Source: JBBQZU01 sp038207425 (GTDB lineage Bacteria; Bacteroidota; Bacteroidia; Flavobacteriales_D; Cryomorphaceae). Taken from it: a stretch of 64,000 nt of DNA. Position 1 is the first letter of the stretch, and every line of letters begins with the position of its first letter. The stretch is taken from the NCBI GenBank assembly GCA_038207425.1, contig JBBQZU010000003.1, forward strand, positions 62,001-126,000, written 5' to 3'. The notes under the pieces were generated by a model. That model had not been told where the DNA came from and ran no database searches. It was given only the letters and a program-made list of their open reading frames with translations. Below are positions 9,133 through 18,534 of the stretch, in pieces. The translations under genes were made by a program, and so were the position numbers.

Positions 9133-11397
9133 ATGATACCACTGAGACTGCCGCTTACCATCCTAGCTCTGTCGCTACTGGCCCTAAATGTTACTGCTCA
9201 AAAGGCAGATATCACCCTTCAAAAAATCTGGAAATCAGGCGAATTTGCCGCTAAGGGAGTATCCGGTATCAGAAGCATGAACGATGGTTTGCACTATACG
9301 AGCAATGTTCGGGAAAAGAATATTCAATACATTGTACGCTATGCTTACGCCAATGGCGATGCCATTGATACCCTCTTCAGCAGCAAAGGACTTAGCACCT
9401 TTGATGGTAAACCTTTTGAGTTTTCATCATACGATTTTAATAGCAATGAGAGCAGGCTCATCCTCGCGGGTGATGAGGAGCGTATTTACAGACATTCATC
9501 CCGTGCTTATTTCTACAGTTGCGAGGTGCGTAAAAACAATATTTCACCGGTCACAGATTTTTCAAAAGGCAAACAGGAACTCGCTGCATTCTCGCCGGTA
9601 GCAAATAAAGTTGCATTTGTACGAGGCAACAATATTTTCATAAATGACCTCGATAGCCAACAAGAGCAACAGGCGACCTTTGATGGCAAATGGGCGCAGG
9701 TAATAAATGGAGCTCTCGACTGGGTGTATGAAGAAGAATTCAGCTTTCACCGAGGGTTCTACTGGTCGCCTGGAGGAGACAGAATTGCCTATTACCGCTT
9801 TGATGAAACCGAAGTGCCTGAGTTCAATATTTCTATGTACACAGGGCTATACCCTTCCCTTTACAATTATAAATATCCAAAGGCTGGCGAGCGCAATTCG
9901 CTGGTACAAATATTCGTATACGACCTGGCTCAAAACAAGTCGCGCGAGGTAGAAATTAGTGCCAATGCCGAGCAATATATTCCGCGAATAGCTTGGACGC
10001 AAAGCCCGGGAAAGCTGTGCATAATGCGTATGAACCGCCACCAAAGCCACCTTGAATTTCTGCTGGCTGATGCCGCCCTTGCGGGAAATACCGTAGCTGC
10101 AAAAATCATCTATTCAGAGAAATCTGCGACGTATATTGACATCAACGATAATTTGATTTTTCTGGAAGGCGAAAAATACTTCATCTGGAACAGCGAAAAA
10201 GATGGATGGAATCACATCTACATTTTCGATATGCAAGGCAATGAAGTGGCACAGCTCACACATGGCAATTGGGAGGTGACAGAATTCTACGGTGCAGATC
10301 AAAAAGACGGAATATTGTACTTCTCCGCTTCCATGGATGGGCCACTGAGCACTTCGGTATACAGCACTCCGTTTCGCAGTGTTTTACGAAGCTATGAAAA
10401 ATCGCGTAATACAGTGGTACCTGCCGCTGACACTCGAAAGGATCATACCTTGCTCACGCCAAACAAAAACTCAAACCGCGCAGATTTCAGCAAAAGCTTC
10501 AAGTATTATATAAATAGCGAAAGTGGCTCAGGCAAACCCCCATACATAGGGCTTTGGGACAATAAAGGAAATAAAATACGGGAGCTTGAAAGCAATAATC
10601 TTTTGCAGGCAAACATTGAAAAATACAATATCGCGCCGGTAGAATTCAGCAAGTTCAGAACAACAGCAGGCCATGAACTTCACTACTCTATGATAAAGCC
10701 GGTGAATTTTGATTCTTCTAAGAAATACCCAATGGTACTGATAGTATACGGCGGCCCGGGTAGCAATCAAGTAGCAAACCGATGGGGTGGCTCTGATTTC
10801 TTTTGGCATCAAATGCTTGCGCAAAACGGATACATCATTGTTTCAGTAGATCCAAGAGGTACCATGCACCGGGGGCGTGATTTCAAACATAGCACCTACC
10901 TTCAGTTAGGGAAATTGGAAACTGAAGATTTTATTGAATCAGCAAAGTATTTTGGATCCCAATCTTATATTGACAGCGAAAGAATAGGAATAATGGGATG
11001 GAGCTACGGCGGGTATATGAGTTCGCTATGCATGACCAAAGGAGCCGACTATTTCAAGCTAGGTATTGCTGTGGCTCCAGTAACCAACTGGCGATTTTAC
11101 GACAGTATTTACACTGAAAGATTTCTGCGCACTCCACAGGAAAATCCATTGGGATACGATGAAAATTCGCCTATCAACTATGTAGATAAACTCAAAGGAC
11201 ACTACTTGCTGGTGCACGGATCAGCTGATGATAACGTACACTATCAGAACACGATGGAGATGGTAAAGGCACTTGTAAAAGCTGATAAACACTTTGACCT
11301 GTACATATACCCCGATAAGAATCACGGCATATATGGCGGCAATACCCGAAACCATCTTTACACAAAAATGACCGATTTCATTCTTCAAAACCTTTAA
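9133..11397 (+). CDS. Dipeptidyl peptidase IV (peptidase S9B)
   Basis: 754 residues with a Sec signal peptide (hydrophobic core to about residue 22, then AQK). An N-terminal eight-bladed beta-propeller (DPPIV_N) contains the substrate N-terminus-binding motif DWVYEEEF with Glu200-202. The C-terminal alpha/beta hydrolase domain carries GWSYGGY with catalytic Ser624, the Asp in SADDNVH (699/700) and His731 in KNHGIYGG. This is the full DPP IV triad at the usual spacing and length. It releases X-Pro (or X-Ala) dipeptides from peptide N-termini in the periplasm. The next gene, 46 bp downstream, is a di/tripeptide transporter, so the pair forms a peptide scavenging module. Confidence 0.93.
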   Translation: MIPLRLPLTILALSLLALNVTAQKADITLQKIWKSGEFAAKGVSGIRSMNDGLHYTSNVREKNIQYIVRYAYANGDAIDTLFSSKGLSTFDGKPFEFSSYDFNSNESRLILAGDEERIYRHSSRAYFYSCEVRKNNISPVTDFSKGKQELAAFSPVANKVAFVRGNNIFINDLDSQQEQQATFDGKWAQVINGALDWVYEEEFSFHRGFYWSPGGDRIAYYRFDETEVPEFNISMYTGLYPSLYNYKYPKAGERNSLVQIFVYDLAQNKSREVEISANAEQYIPRIAWTQSPGKLCIMRMNRHQSHLEFLLADAALAGNTVAAKIIYSEKSATYIDINDNLIFLEGEKYFIWNSEKDGWNHIYIFDMQGNEVAQLTHGNWEVTEFYGADQKDGILYFSASMDGPLSTSVYSTPFRSVLRSYEKSRNTVVPAADTRKDHTLLTPNKNSNRADFSKSFKYYINSESGSGKPPYIGLWDNKGNKIRELESNNLLQANIEKYNIAPVEFSKFRTTAGHELHYSMIKPVNFDSSKKYPMVLIVYGGPGSNQVANRWGGSDFFWHQMLAQNGYIIVSVDPRGTMHRGRDFKHSTYLQLGKLETEDFIESAKYFGSQSYIDSERIGIMGWSYGGYMSSLCMTKGADYFKLGIAVAPVTNWRFYDSIYTERFLRTPQENPLGYDENSPINYVDKLKGHYLLVHGSADDNVHYQNTMEMVKALVKADKHFDLYIYPDKNHGIYGGNTRNHLYTKMTDFILQNL

Positions 11398-11443
11398 GAG
11401 TTTACATTTACGAACCTAAATACGCTAACTTAAAAATTAAACC

Positions 11444-12982
11444 ATGGCCAAAAGTCACCCCAAAGGATTGTATGTGCTCTTTATAACTGAGATGTGGGAG
11501 CGGTTCAGCTACTATGGAATGCGCGCAATATTTTCACTTTATATGATCAAAGCACTGCTCTTTGACAAAGCGCTCGCATCAACCATATATGGCAACTATA
11601 CCGGCCTTGTGTATCTCACACCGCTTATCGGAGGCTATGTTGCCGACCGATATTGGGGAAACAGAAAATCCATATTCTGGGGAGGAATCATGATGGCTAT
11701 GGGGCAGTTTCTGCTCTTCGGCTCGGCATTGATGTATGAACAAATTGCCGCGAATGCGGGCTTCTCCATGTCGCACCTTATGTTTTACGGTGGTTTGGGA
11801 TTACTCATTTTTGGAAATGGATTTTTCAAGCCGAATATTTCTACCATGGTGGGTCAACTATACCCCAAAGGCGATAACCGCCTCGATGCGGCCATGACCA
11901 TTTTCTACATGGGTATAAATTTAGGAGCGTTTATCGCCCCACTTATAGCCGGAGGACTCGGTGATACCGGCAATCCAGCCGATTTTAAATGGGGATTTCT
12001 CGCCGCTGCCATCGGTATGATTATATCCATTATTTTCTTCGAAATTTTTAAGGAAAAGTACATCGTAACGTCTGAAGGCGCGCCGGTAGGATTGCCCCCT
12101 GTAAAGGTAAAAGCAACCGATGGTTCAGGACCAAAATTCAATTTCACACAGGCATTTCTCTACCTGCTTCTCGCATTTGGTATTACCGGTGCTCTGTATT
12201 ATTTGGCCAAGCTCGACTTTATCGCATCAGCCATGCTGGGTATTACCGTTACGGCAGCCATGAGCATCATCACCGACAAAACCCTGAGCGCAATTGAAAA
12301 ACAGCGTATTGGGGTTATTTATATTTGCGCAGTATTCGTTATTTTCTTCTGGTCAGCTTTTGAACAAGCCGGCGTTTCGCTCACCTTCTTTGCCGAGGAG
12401 CAAACAAACAGAAATATCGGGTTCCTTGACTGGGAAATGCCTGCATCCTTTTTCCAGTCATTCAATGCTTTGTTTATTGTGATTTTTGCACCTGTAATGG
12501 CTTGGTTGTGGACCAAACTCGGAGATAAAAAGATGGAACCAGCATCGCCATACAAGCAGGCCATAGGTCTCTTTTTGCTGGCTGTGGGTTACCTTGTGAT
12601 AGCCTTCGGGGTTAAAAATCTCGACCCCAACGTGAAGGTAAGCATGATGTGGCTCGTGAGCCTTTACTGGCTGCACACCATTGGAGAGCTTTCGCTTTCG
12701 CCAATTGGACTTTCAATGGTCGTAAAACTTTCGCCGGTGAAATTTACTTCCCTGCTCATGGGGGTGTGGTTTTTGGCTATGGCCAATGCCAATAAATTTG
12801 CGGGAGTGCTGAGTAGCCTTTATCCTGATCCAACGCGCGAAACGCTTCCTTCATTCCTTGGATTTGTGATAAGCGATCTCTATGATTTCTTTATGATTTT
12901 CGTTTTTATGGCAGGGGGTGCATCCATTATCCTATTCTTCCTTTCTAAGCTCTTGCTGAAAATGATGAATGGTATTCGGTAA
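11444..12982 (+). CDS. POT/PTR family proton-coupled oligopeptide transporter
   Basis: 512 residues, about 12-14 membrane helices. The PTR2 signature is at the N-terminus (EMWERFSYYGMRA, the ExxERF proton/peptide motif), with GGYVADRYWG in the first cytoplasmic loop and FYMGINLGAFIAPL, the family's FYxxINxG motif. It imports di- and tripeptides with protons across the inner membrane. Its position directly after secreted DPP IV suggests it takes up the dipeptides that enzyme releases. The 46-bp gap without a terminator fits co-transcription. Confidence 0.92.
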   Translation: MAKSHPKGLYVLFITEMWERFSYYGMRAIFSLYMIKALLFDKALASTIYGNYTGLVYLTPLIGGYVADRYWGNRKSIFWGGIMMAMGQFLLFGSALMYEQIAANAGFSMSHLMFYGGLGLLIFGNGFFKPNISTMVGQLYPKGDNRLDAAMTIFYMGINLGAFIAPLIAGGLGDTGNPADFKWGFLAAAIGMIISIIFFEIFKEKYIVTSEGAPVGLPPVKVKATDGSGPKFNFTQAFLYLLLAFGITGALYYLAKLDFIASAMLGITVTAAMSIITDKTLSAIEKQRIGVIYICAVFVIFFWSAFEQAGVSLTFFAEEQTNRNIGFLDWEMPASFFQSFNALFIVIFAPVMAWLWTKLGDKKMEPASPYKQAIGLFLLAVGYLVIAFGVKNLDPNVKVSMMWLVSLYWLHTIGELSLSPIGLSMVVKLSPVKFTSLLMGVWFLAMANANKFAGVLSSLYPDPTRETLPSFLGFVISDLYDFFMIFVFMAGGASIILFFLSKLLLKMMNGIR

Positions 12983-13055
12983 CACTGGCATCAATATTGT
13001 TGAATAAGAAAACATTTTAAAAATCCTTTCTTTAATTTTGCTCAAACCCAATACT

Positions 13056-13583
13056 ATGAAAACATTCGCATTTGCCGTTATGGCATTTCTTACCCTTGAA
13101 GGCACGGCCCAGTCAGCAGGAGTAAACTGGATAAGCCTTGATGAAGCCCAAAAAAGAATGGTGAAAGAACCGCGGAAGGTGCTGATAGATGTGTACACTG
13201 ACTGGTGTGGTCCTTGCAAAATCATGAACAGTACCACCTTCGAAGATCCGGAAACCGTGAAGTATATCAACAAGTACTACTACGCTGTAAAGTTCAACGC
13301 TGAAGGAAATGAAGTTATTTCCTTTAAAGGCAGTACCTTCAAAAACAATGAATTTGACGCATCAAGGGTGGGTGGCAGAAACGGTACGCATGAGCTTACG
13401 AAAGCTATTGCCCCCGTGAATGGAAAAATAGCCTACCCAACCATTGTGTATATGGATGAGAGTTTTCAAATTTTGTCACCCGTTCAGGGCTTGTACAACC
13501 CCCAGCAAATTAAACCGGTACTTACTTACTTTGGTGAGAATATCTATAAGAGTAAATCCTGGCAAGAATACTCTCAGCCTTAA
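13056..13583 (+). CDS. Periplasmic thioredoxin-fold protein
   Basis: 175 residues from the ATG at 13056. An upstream TTG at 13038 is open in frame but would precede a good signal peptide, so it was not chosen. The signal peptide runs to about residue 19 (ending TAQS). The thioredoxin motif WCGPC has its cysteines at positions 51 and 54, and a cis-Pro context appears at AYPTIVYMD. The family is thioredoxin_7/DUF255-like. It probably acts as a periplasmic thiol reductase or oxidase. There is no obvious functional partner next door, although the cytochrome c maturation genes nearby lack a visible CcmG. Substrate unknown. Confidence 0.8.
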   Translation: MKTFAFAVMAFLTLEGTAQSAGVNWISLDEAQKRMVKEPRKVLIDVYTDWCGPCKIMNSTTFEDPETVKYINKYYYAVKFNAEGNEVISFKGSTFKNNEFDASRVGGRNGTHELTKAIAPVNGKIAYPTIVYMDESFQILSPVQGLYNPQQIKPVLTYFGENIYKSKSWQEYSQP

Positions 13584-13674
13584 AAGTGATTTAGAAAATA
13601 CCGCTTTAGGATTATTTAGCGAAATTAATTCCAAAAGTCATAGACCTTTCGGATGAGTAAAGCAATTAGTTTAA

Positions 13675-13682
13675 TACATTTG
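13675..13682 (+). promoter_or_regulatory. Possible -7 element for the citrate synthase gene
   Basis: TACATTTG matches the Bacteroidota -7 consensus TAnnTTTG, 43 nt before the citrate synthase ATG. No TTG was found at the expected -33 position, so this rests on the -7 element only. Confidence 0.3.
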
Positions 13683-13725
13683 GAGCACTGGAAAATCTCC
13701 CCAAATTATTTTTATTCACAATGCA

Positions 13726-15015
13726 ATGAGCGATAATGTAAAGCTAATCTACCAGGGAAAAGAATACGAATTCCCTGTAGTTGTAGGCACCGAAAATGAA
13801 CCCGGTATTGATATTTCTGACCTTAGAGCCAAGACTGGCCTCATTACCCTTGATACAGGATTTAAGAACACAGGTGCAACCAAGTCAGAGATTACATTTC
13901 TTGATGGTGAAAAGGGAATTCTGCATTACAGAGGTTATCCTATTGAGCAGCTTGCCGAGAAGTCAACTTTTCTTGAAGTAGCCTATCTGCTCATTCATGG
14001 CGAATTGCCCACAACACAGCAATACGACTCTTTTGCAAAAAACATCACGAATCACACACTGATTCACGAAGACATGAAGCGCTTTTACGAAGCGTTTCCT
14101 TCAAATGCCCACCCTATGGGAATTCTCTCTTCGATGCTTTCATCGATGAGTACCTTCTACCCCGAATCTCAAAATCCCAACCGCAGCGCGGCACAGATTG
14201 AAAGAACCATTTTCAGGCTGATTGCTAAAATCCCTACCCTGTCGGCTCTTTCATACAAATCGAGCAAAGGACATCCTTACATATACCCTGACAACAGTCT
14301 TACCTATGTAGAGAATTTCCTTTATATGATGTTTGCTGTACCAAGCGAAGATTATGAAATAAATCCTGTGGTGGTTGATGCCCTGGAGAAACTGCTCATC
14401 TTGCACGCTGACCATGAGCAAAACTGCTCAGCGAGCACTGTGAGGATTGTAGGTTCTTCTCAGGCTAATCTTTATTCATCAATATCAGCAGGAGTTTCAG
14501 CCCTTTGGGGCCCGCTGCATGGAGGTGCCAACCAGGCTGTGATTGAGATGATTGAAATGATGATTGCCGATGGAGGCAACATGCAGAAGTGGATTGATAA
14601 AGCCAAGGATAAAAACGATCCCTTCAGGCTTATGGGCTTCGGTCACAGGGTATACAAAAACTTCGACCCGCGCGCCACTATTATCAAGAAAGCATGCGAT
14701 GAAGTGCTCGACGCGATGGGTGTGGAAGATGAAGCACTCGAAATAGCCAAGAAGCTGGAAGAAGTTGCTTTGAAAGACCCTTACTTTGTAGAACGCGGGC
14801 TGTATCCAAACGTCGATTTCTACTCAGGCATTATATATAGAGCCATAGGTATACCAACCGAAATGTTCACCGTGCTGTTCGCAATAGGCCGCCTGCCAGG
14901 CTGGATTGCGCAATGGAAAGAAATGGTAGCGAATAAAGAGCCTATTGGTCGCCCACGACAAATCTATACCGGCGCCACCAAGCGTGACTACCTAGATATC
15001 GTAAAAAGAAGCTGA
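13726..15015 (+). CDS. gltA: Citrate synthase (type II)
   Basis: 429 residues, the length of the hexameric bacterial type. It has the N-terminal beta domain, LHYRGYPIEQLA, and the catalytic histidine motifs WGPLHGGANQAV and GFGHRVYKNFDPRA, plus the family pattern near the end (YSGIIYRAIGIP). It condenses acetyl-CoA with oxaloacetate to start the TCA cycle in the cytoplasm. It sits alone, with its own terminator downstream. Confidence 0.96.
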   Translation: MSDNVKLIYQGKEYEFPVVVGTENEPGIDISDLRAKTGLITLDTGFKNTGATKSEITFLDGEKGILHYRGYPIEQLAEKSTFLEVAYLLIHGELPTTQQYDSFAKNITNHTLIHEDMKRFYEAFPSNAHPMGILSSMLSSMSTFYPESQNPNRSAAQIERTIFRLIAKIPTLSALSYKSSKGHPYIYPDNSLTYVENFLYMMFAVPSEDYEINPVVVDALEKLLILHADHEQNCSASTVRIVGSSQANLYSSISAGVSALWGPLHGGANQAVIEMIEMMIADGGNMQKWIDKAKDKNDPFRLMGFGHRVYKNFDPRATIIKKACDEVLDAMGVEDEALEIAKKLEEVALKDPYFVERGLYPNVDFYSGIIYRAIGIPTEMFTVLFAIGRLPGWIAQWKEMVANKEPIGRPRQIYTGATKRDYLDIVKRS

Positions 15016-15053
15016 TGTTGTGGTGACCCTTGTAAAATGCCGATAGTACTTTA

Positions 15054-15085
15054 AAAGCCGCTACCTAGCGGCTTTATTTTTTTTT
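15054..15085 (+). terminator. Terminator of citrate synthase gene
   Basis: A 10-bp perfect stem AAAGCCGCTA/TAGCGGCTTT with a minimal CC loop (some closing pairs must open), followed by a long T run, 38 bp after the stop codon. Confidence 0.9.
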
Positions 15086-15102
15086 CATTCTTTGGAGGTA
15101 TA

Positions 15103-15133
15103 TTGCCCAAATCGAAAGGCCCTGCTATCTTTG
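15103..15133 (+). promoter_or_regulatory. Bacteroidota-type promoter of the universal stress protein gene
   Basis: TTG at 15103-15105 is followed after 20 nt by TATCTTTG at 15126-15133. This fits the TTG-N(19-21)-TAnnTTTG promoter of Bacteroidota. It predicts a transcript start near 15140 and a leader of about 30 nt. It lies just after the citrate synthase terminator, so the gene is independently transcribed. Confidence 0.55.
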
Positions 15134-15168
15134 AAGTAACCTATTACTCATCACAGAAAAGAACCATT

Positions 15169-15996
15169 ATGAAAAAAATTCTTGTTCCAACCGACTTCTC
15201 AGAAGGCGCATTCAATGCACTGATGCACGCTGTGCATTACGCTGAAAAACTGGGCTTTTCTATTGAAGTAGTTCACGCATTTATGATGCCACCCACAGGT
15301 ACCGCTGTTATGTTAGATATTACAGACATTCTCAAGAAAAACGCCCTTGAAGAGATGGCTAAGCTGCGAAAGAAAGTTGAAAAAATGGATGCAACCAAAA
15401 AAGTTCAGCTTACCTACGTAGCTGAACACGGCAGTGTGGTAGATGTAATAAATCGCGCTTCTGCAAATGACAAAAATACCGCTCTTGTAATCATGGGAAC
15501 GCAAGGAGCGAGCGGCATTACCGAGAAATGGCTCGGCAGCAATACCGCCGCTGCCGCCCGAAATCTTACTGTGCCATTACTGGCTATTCCTGCTGACCGC
15601 AAGTATAAGGATATTGAGATTATCACGTTTTCAACCGATTTGAAAAAACTCTCAGATACTTCAGGTCTCGGAATACTTGCCTTAATCTCCCAGGCATTCA
15701 ATACGCACATCAAATTTTTGCACGTGCGAAAACAAAGTGAAAATGTAGACGCCAACTTTGGCAAGGAATTCCGTGGGCAGGTAGCGAATGTGTTCAGTGA
15801 GCAGGACGTGCGTTTCTCCTTTATTTTTGATACAACGGTCGAAGAAGGTATCAAAGAAGCTATAATAGCCGAACCAACTGATATGTTGGTTTTGGTGAGG
15901 CACAACTATGGTTTTTTTGAAAACCTCTTCCGCAGGTCCGTAAGCCAGCAAATTGTAAATGAAGCCGCACTGCCTATTCTGGTTCTGAAAGGATAA
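15169..15996 (+). CDS. Universal stress protein, tandem UspA domains
   Basis: 275 residues from the ATG at 15169. The frame is open back to 15103, but that TTG belongs to the promoter. Two Usp domains are in tandem: the first (about 1-140) has KKILVPTDFSEGA and the nucleotide-binding pattern GTQGASGITEKWLGSNT (GxxGx9GS); the second (about 145-275) is more divergent and lacks a clean copy of that motif. Cytoplasmic, stress- or energy-responsive family. The second half of such proteins often serves dimerisation. No partner is visible. Confidence 0.9.
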   Translation: MKKILVPTDFSEGAFNALMHAVHYAEKLGFSIEVVHAFMMPPTGTAVMLDITDILKKNALEEMAKLRKKVEKMDATKKVQLTYVAEHGSVVDVINRASANDKNTALVIMGTQGASGITEKWLGSNTAAAARNLTVPLLAIPADRKYKDIEIITFSTDLKKLSDTSGLGILALISQAFNTHIKFLHVRKQSENVDANFGKEFRGQVANVFSEQDVRFSFIFDTTVEEGIKEAIIAEPTDMLVLVRHNYGFFENLFRRSVSQQIVNEAALPILVLKG

Positions 15997-16010
15997 AAAA
16001 TCGCCCAAAA

Positions 16011-16048
16011 AACAAAGAGAAGAAACCTTGTGATTTCTTCTCTTTGTT
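16011..16048 (+). terminator. Strong hairpin terminator after the universal stress protein gene
   Basis: A perfect 15-bp inverted repeat (left arm 16011-16025, right arm 16034-16048, loop 8 nt) lies 14 bp after the stop. It lies between convergent genes and could stop transcription from both sides, although the T-rich stretch is within the stem itself. Confidence 0.75.
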
Positions 16049-16229
16049 AAACATTACACAAACCAAACATATTGGGCTAAACAGGACTTCAATTTCAGGC
16101 GTCGCAACAGCGCCATTATCTAATGTCCAGAGCAATATTAGCCATTTTTGGCTATTCTGAAAAGAATTTCACCGGTCAATTTTGAGAAATAATTGTGCGC
16201 TAAATTGGAATCCAACGCGGCTTACTGAA

Positions 16230-16958
16230 TTACAACAGATTAGAGATATCCTTGACCCCGATTGGCCTTTCGATATTAAAGCCTTCACCAAACTCAAATC
16301 CTGCTGCACGACCAAATTCACGTGCCCGCGCTTCAAGAAATTTCCAAAATTCAGGAGTGGAGATTGGCGTGATTTCTTCAGGTTTTTGAATGTCACCGGT
16401 ATAAAACTGGCTCGAGAACGCTGCGATAATTTCAAGCTTTCGCGAAAATACTTCGGTAATATCTACCACGAAATCGGGTTTCAGGTACCTGTCCTGAATG
16501 AAATGGTATACTGCTTCAGGGCGAAATGCCTTTTGCTCACGACCATTCGCATCGGTAGTTTTTATGGCTCGGAGTCCACTCAGAAAGCAAGCATCCGAGA
16601 CCAATTTAGCTGTTTTTCCGTGATCGGGATGCCGGTCATCAAGTGAATTGGTAAGGACTATACGCGGCTGGTATTTCCTTATAAAAGGCACTATGGCCAA
16701 TTGATATGACTTTGTATTTTCAAGAAATCCATCAGGAAGGCCGGCATTTTCGCGAAAGCCAACGCCAAGCATAGCCGCTGCCTTGGTGGCTTCAAGAGCG
16801 CGGGTTTCAGCAGAACCTCTTGAGCCAAGCTCACCGCGGGTTAGGTCAAGTAAGCCCACGCGTTTGCCCTGAGCTATGGCGCAAAGAACGGTGCCGCAAG
16901 CTGCAAGTTCCACGTCATCAGGATGGGCTCCTATGGCCAGTATATCCAATTTCTCCAT
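16230..16958 (-). CDS. bshB1: Bacillithiol biosynthesis deacetylase BshB1
   Basis: 242 residues of the LmbE/PIG-L zinc deacetylase family. Zinc and catalytic motifs: GAHPDDVE (His12, Asp14, Asp15) and RHPDHGKT. The TRGELGSRGS segment and C-terminal SSQFYTG are typical of BshB1. The enzyme removes acetate from GlcNAc-malate to give GlcN-malate in bacillithiol synthesis, in the cytoplasm. Start is fixed by a 1-bp overlap (TAATG) with maf. It is the last gene of the long minus-strand run. BshA and BshC are not in the window. Confidence 0.9.
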   Translation of the reverse strand: MEKLDILAIGAHPDDVELAACGTVLCAIAQGKRVGLLDLTRGELGSRGSAETRALEATKAAAMLGVGFRENAGLPDGFLENTKSYQLAIVPFIRKYQPRIVLTNSLDDRHPDHGKTAKLVSDACFLSGLRAIKTTDANGREQKAFRPEAVYHFIQDRYLKPDFVVDITEVFSRKLEIIAAFSSQFYTGDIQKPEEITPISTPEFWKFLEARAREFGRAAGFEFGEGFNIERPIGVKDISNLL

Positions 16959-17539
16959 TAGCGCAAAAAGTCTTTTAATTCAGTGTAGAGTTTTCGTGTG
17001 GGTAAGCCCATAACATTATAGAACGATCCGTCAATTCGGTCGATTCCTGCATAGCCTATCCACTCCTGAATACCGTATGCACCGGCCTTATCAAAGGGTT
17101 TGTATTGATCTATATACCAGGCTATGTCGGTTGTATCAATTTCACCAAAATATACCCGCGATTTGTCAAAAAAAGTGCGCTGCAAAGCTTTCGTGGTAAT
17201 GGAGACTCCTGTGTATACCTCGTGCATGCGCCCGTTCAATGTCGCTACCATATCAATGGCTTCGGTTCTCGATTCGGGTTTATTGAATACTCTGTCGCCT
17301 AGCCATACAATGGTATCAGCGGTGATGAGTAATTCCTGGTCTGAGAGTTCTCCTCTGAAAGCATTGGCCTTCTTTTCCGAAAGGTAAGTTGCTATTTCAG
17401 AGCCTTTCAAACCTATGGGAAATGACTCATCCACATCTTTGGTTCGCACTTCGAAATCAATACCTAAACCCCGCATCAACTCATGTCTTCTGGGCGATTT
17501 TGAAGCGAGTATTACTTTGTAAGGTATCTGAAGGGGCAT
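16958..17539 (-). CDS. maf: Maf-like nucleoside triphosphate pyrophosphatase
   Basis: 193 residues. The Maf signature LASKSPRRHELM lies near the N-terminus, followed by the acidic/Lys motifs SEKKA, ADTIVWLG and NKPESRTEA, and GAYGIQEWIGYAGIDRIDG near the C-terminus. Maf proteins hydrolyse dTTP, UTP or modified nucleotides to monophosphates, acting as house-cleaning enzymes, and are linked to septum formation in some bacteria. It is 5 bp after the prenyltransferase gene and overlaps bshB1 by 1 bp. Confidence 0.92.
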   Translation of the reverse strand: MPLQIPYKVILASKSPRRHELMRGLGIDFEVRTKDVDESFPIGLKGSEIATYLSEKKANAFRGELSDQELLITADTIVWLGDRVFNKPESRTEAIDMVATLNGRMHEVYTGVSITTKALQRTFFDKSRVYFGEIDTTDIAWYIDQYKPFDKAGAYGIQEWIGYAGIDRIDGSFYNVMGLPTRKLYTELKDFLR

Positions 17540-17544
17540 AGAGA

Positions 17545-18531
17545 TCAGTTGGCAAAGTAAATGTAATAATGTGCTACGCTGTAGAGTATACCTGCAAGAA
17601 TGGCAACCTTGATAAAATTGCCTGCTTTTACAAATTCAGCCCTGAATACTGCAAAATGGTTAAACCATAAACTCGCAAGCAGCGGCGAAATGACACCGAT
17701 AATCATGTAAAGCAGTGAAAACTCATCGTTCACTACCAATTGCTGAATGACTATGAGCGAAGCAATTGTAAATACAATAAGAGCTGCAGTAATCTTTTTG
17801 GCATTCTTAATACCGAATGAAAGCGGAATGGTCTTCGCACCAATGCGCATATCACCTTTTACGTCGGCAATATCCTTCTGAATTTCCCTTATAAGATTGA
17901 GCATAAATGCAAAACCTGAATATCCGAATAGGAAGTAGAACATGTACTTGAAGTACACCGAAGGGTCTTCGCCGGGATGGGTCATGCTAAAATACTCTGC
18001 TACTTCGGCTCCATATACCTTGATGAGCAATGGAATTTCATACAATCCTACAAGCAACGGTACTAAACCAGCGAGCACTGCAATTACCACATTCCCGATA
18101 ATTAAATCGCGTTTAAACTGAACGCTGTAGAACCACAATGCCCCTGTTGCAAATAGATGAACCAAGCCTACTTTCCAATTTCCTATTCTCCAAGCTATAT
18201 AAAATGCTATACCCACTCCGAGTATGTTCAGCACCTGGTGTATAAGCATTGCTACCCGGCGCTTCACCACTACTCCTACCAGGGCGTCCTGTGGTTTATT
18301 GATGCGATCGGTACGCTGATCAAAATAGTCGTTGATCACATTGCCCGCCGCGGCCACCATTAAGGTAGAAAGCACCAAGAGCGCAAAATACGTTGTGGAC
18401 AATTGCAATTCAAAGCCATTCACTTCTACAAATGGCCTAAGCACAAAGTCGCGCATAAGCCACATGGTAAGAGCTATAATCAGCAAATTAAGCGGCCTGG
18501 TAAGGCGTACTATTTGTATCAGATTGCTCAT
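17545..18531 (-). CDS. UbiA family prenyltransferase (geranylgeranylglycerol-phosphate geranylgeranyltransferase-like)
   Basis: 328 residues, about nine membrane helices. The first Asp-rich motif is NDYFDQRTDRINKP (NDxxDxxxD) and the second is REIQKDIADVKGD, the two Mg-prenyl-diphosphate sites of UbiA enzymes. Bacteroidota copies in this neighbourhood (DUF2520, kdsC, maf) are usually named geranylgeranylglycerol-phosphate geranylgeranyltransferase, but that substrate is inherited from archaeal relatives and is unproven here. The acceptor could also be a quinone precursor or haem. It sits 3 bp after kdsC. Confidence 0.8.
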   Translation of the reverse strand: MSNLIQIVRLTRPLNLLIIALTMWLMRDFVLRPFVEVNGFELQLSTTYFALLVLSTLMVAAAGNVINDYFDQRTDRINKPQDALVGVVVKRRVAMLIHQVLNILGVGIAFYIAWRIGNWKVGLVHLFATGALWFYSVQFKRDLIIGNVVIAVLAGLVPLLVGLYEIPLLIKVYGAEVAEYFSMTHPGEDPSVYFKYMFYFLFGYSGFAFMLNLIREIQKDIADVKGDMRIGAKTIPLSFGIKNAKKITAALIVFTIASLIVIQQLVVNDEFSLLYMIIGVISPLLASLWFNHFAVFRAEFVKAGNFIKVAILAGILYSVAHYYIYFAN

Positions 18532-18534
18532 TCT

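Noticed and set aside
16139..16154. TAGCCA/TGGCTA hairpin after bshB1
   Set aside because: Short stem and no T run on the minus strand; not called as a terminator.
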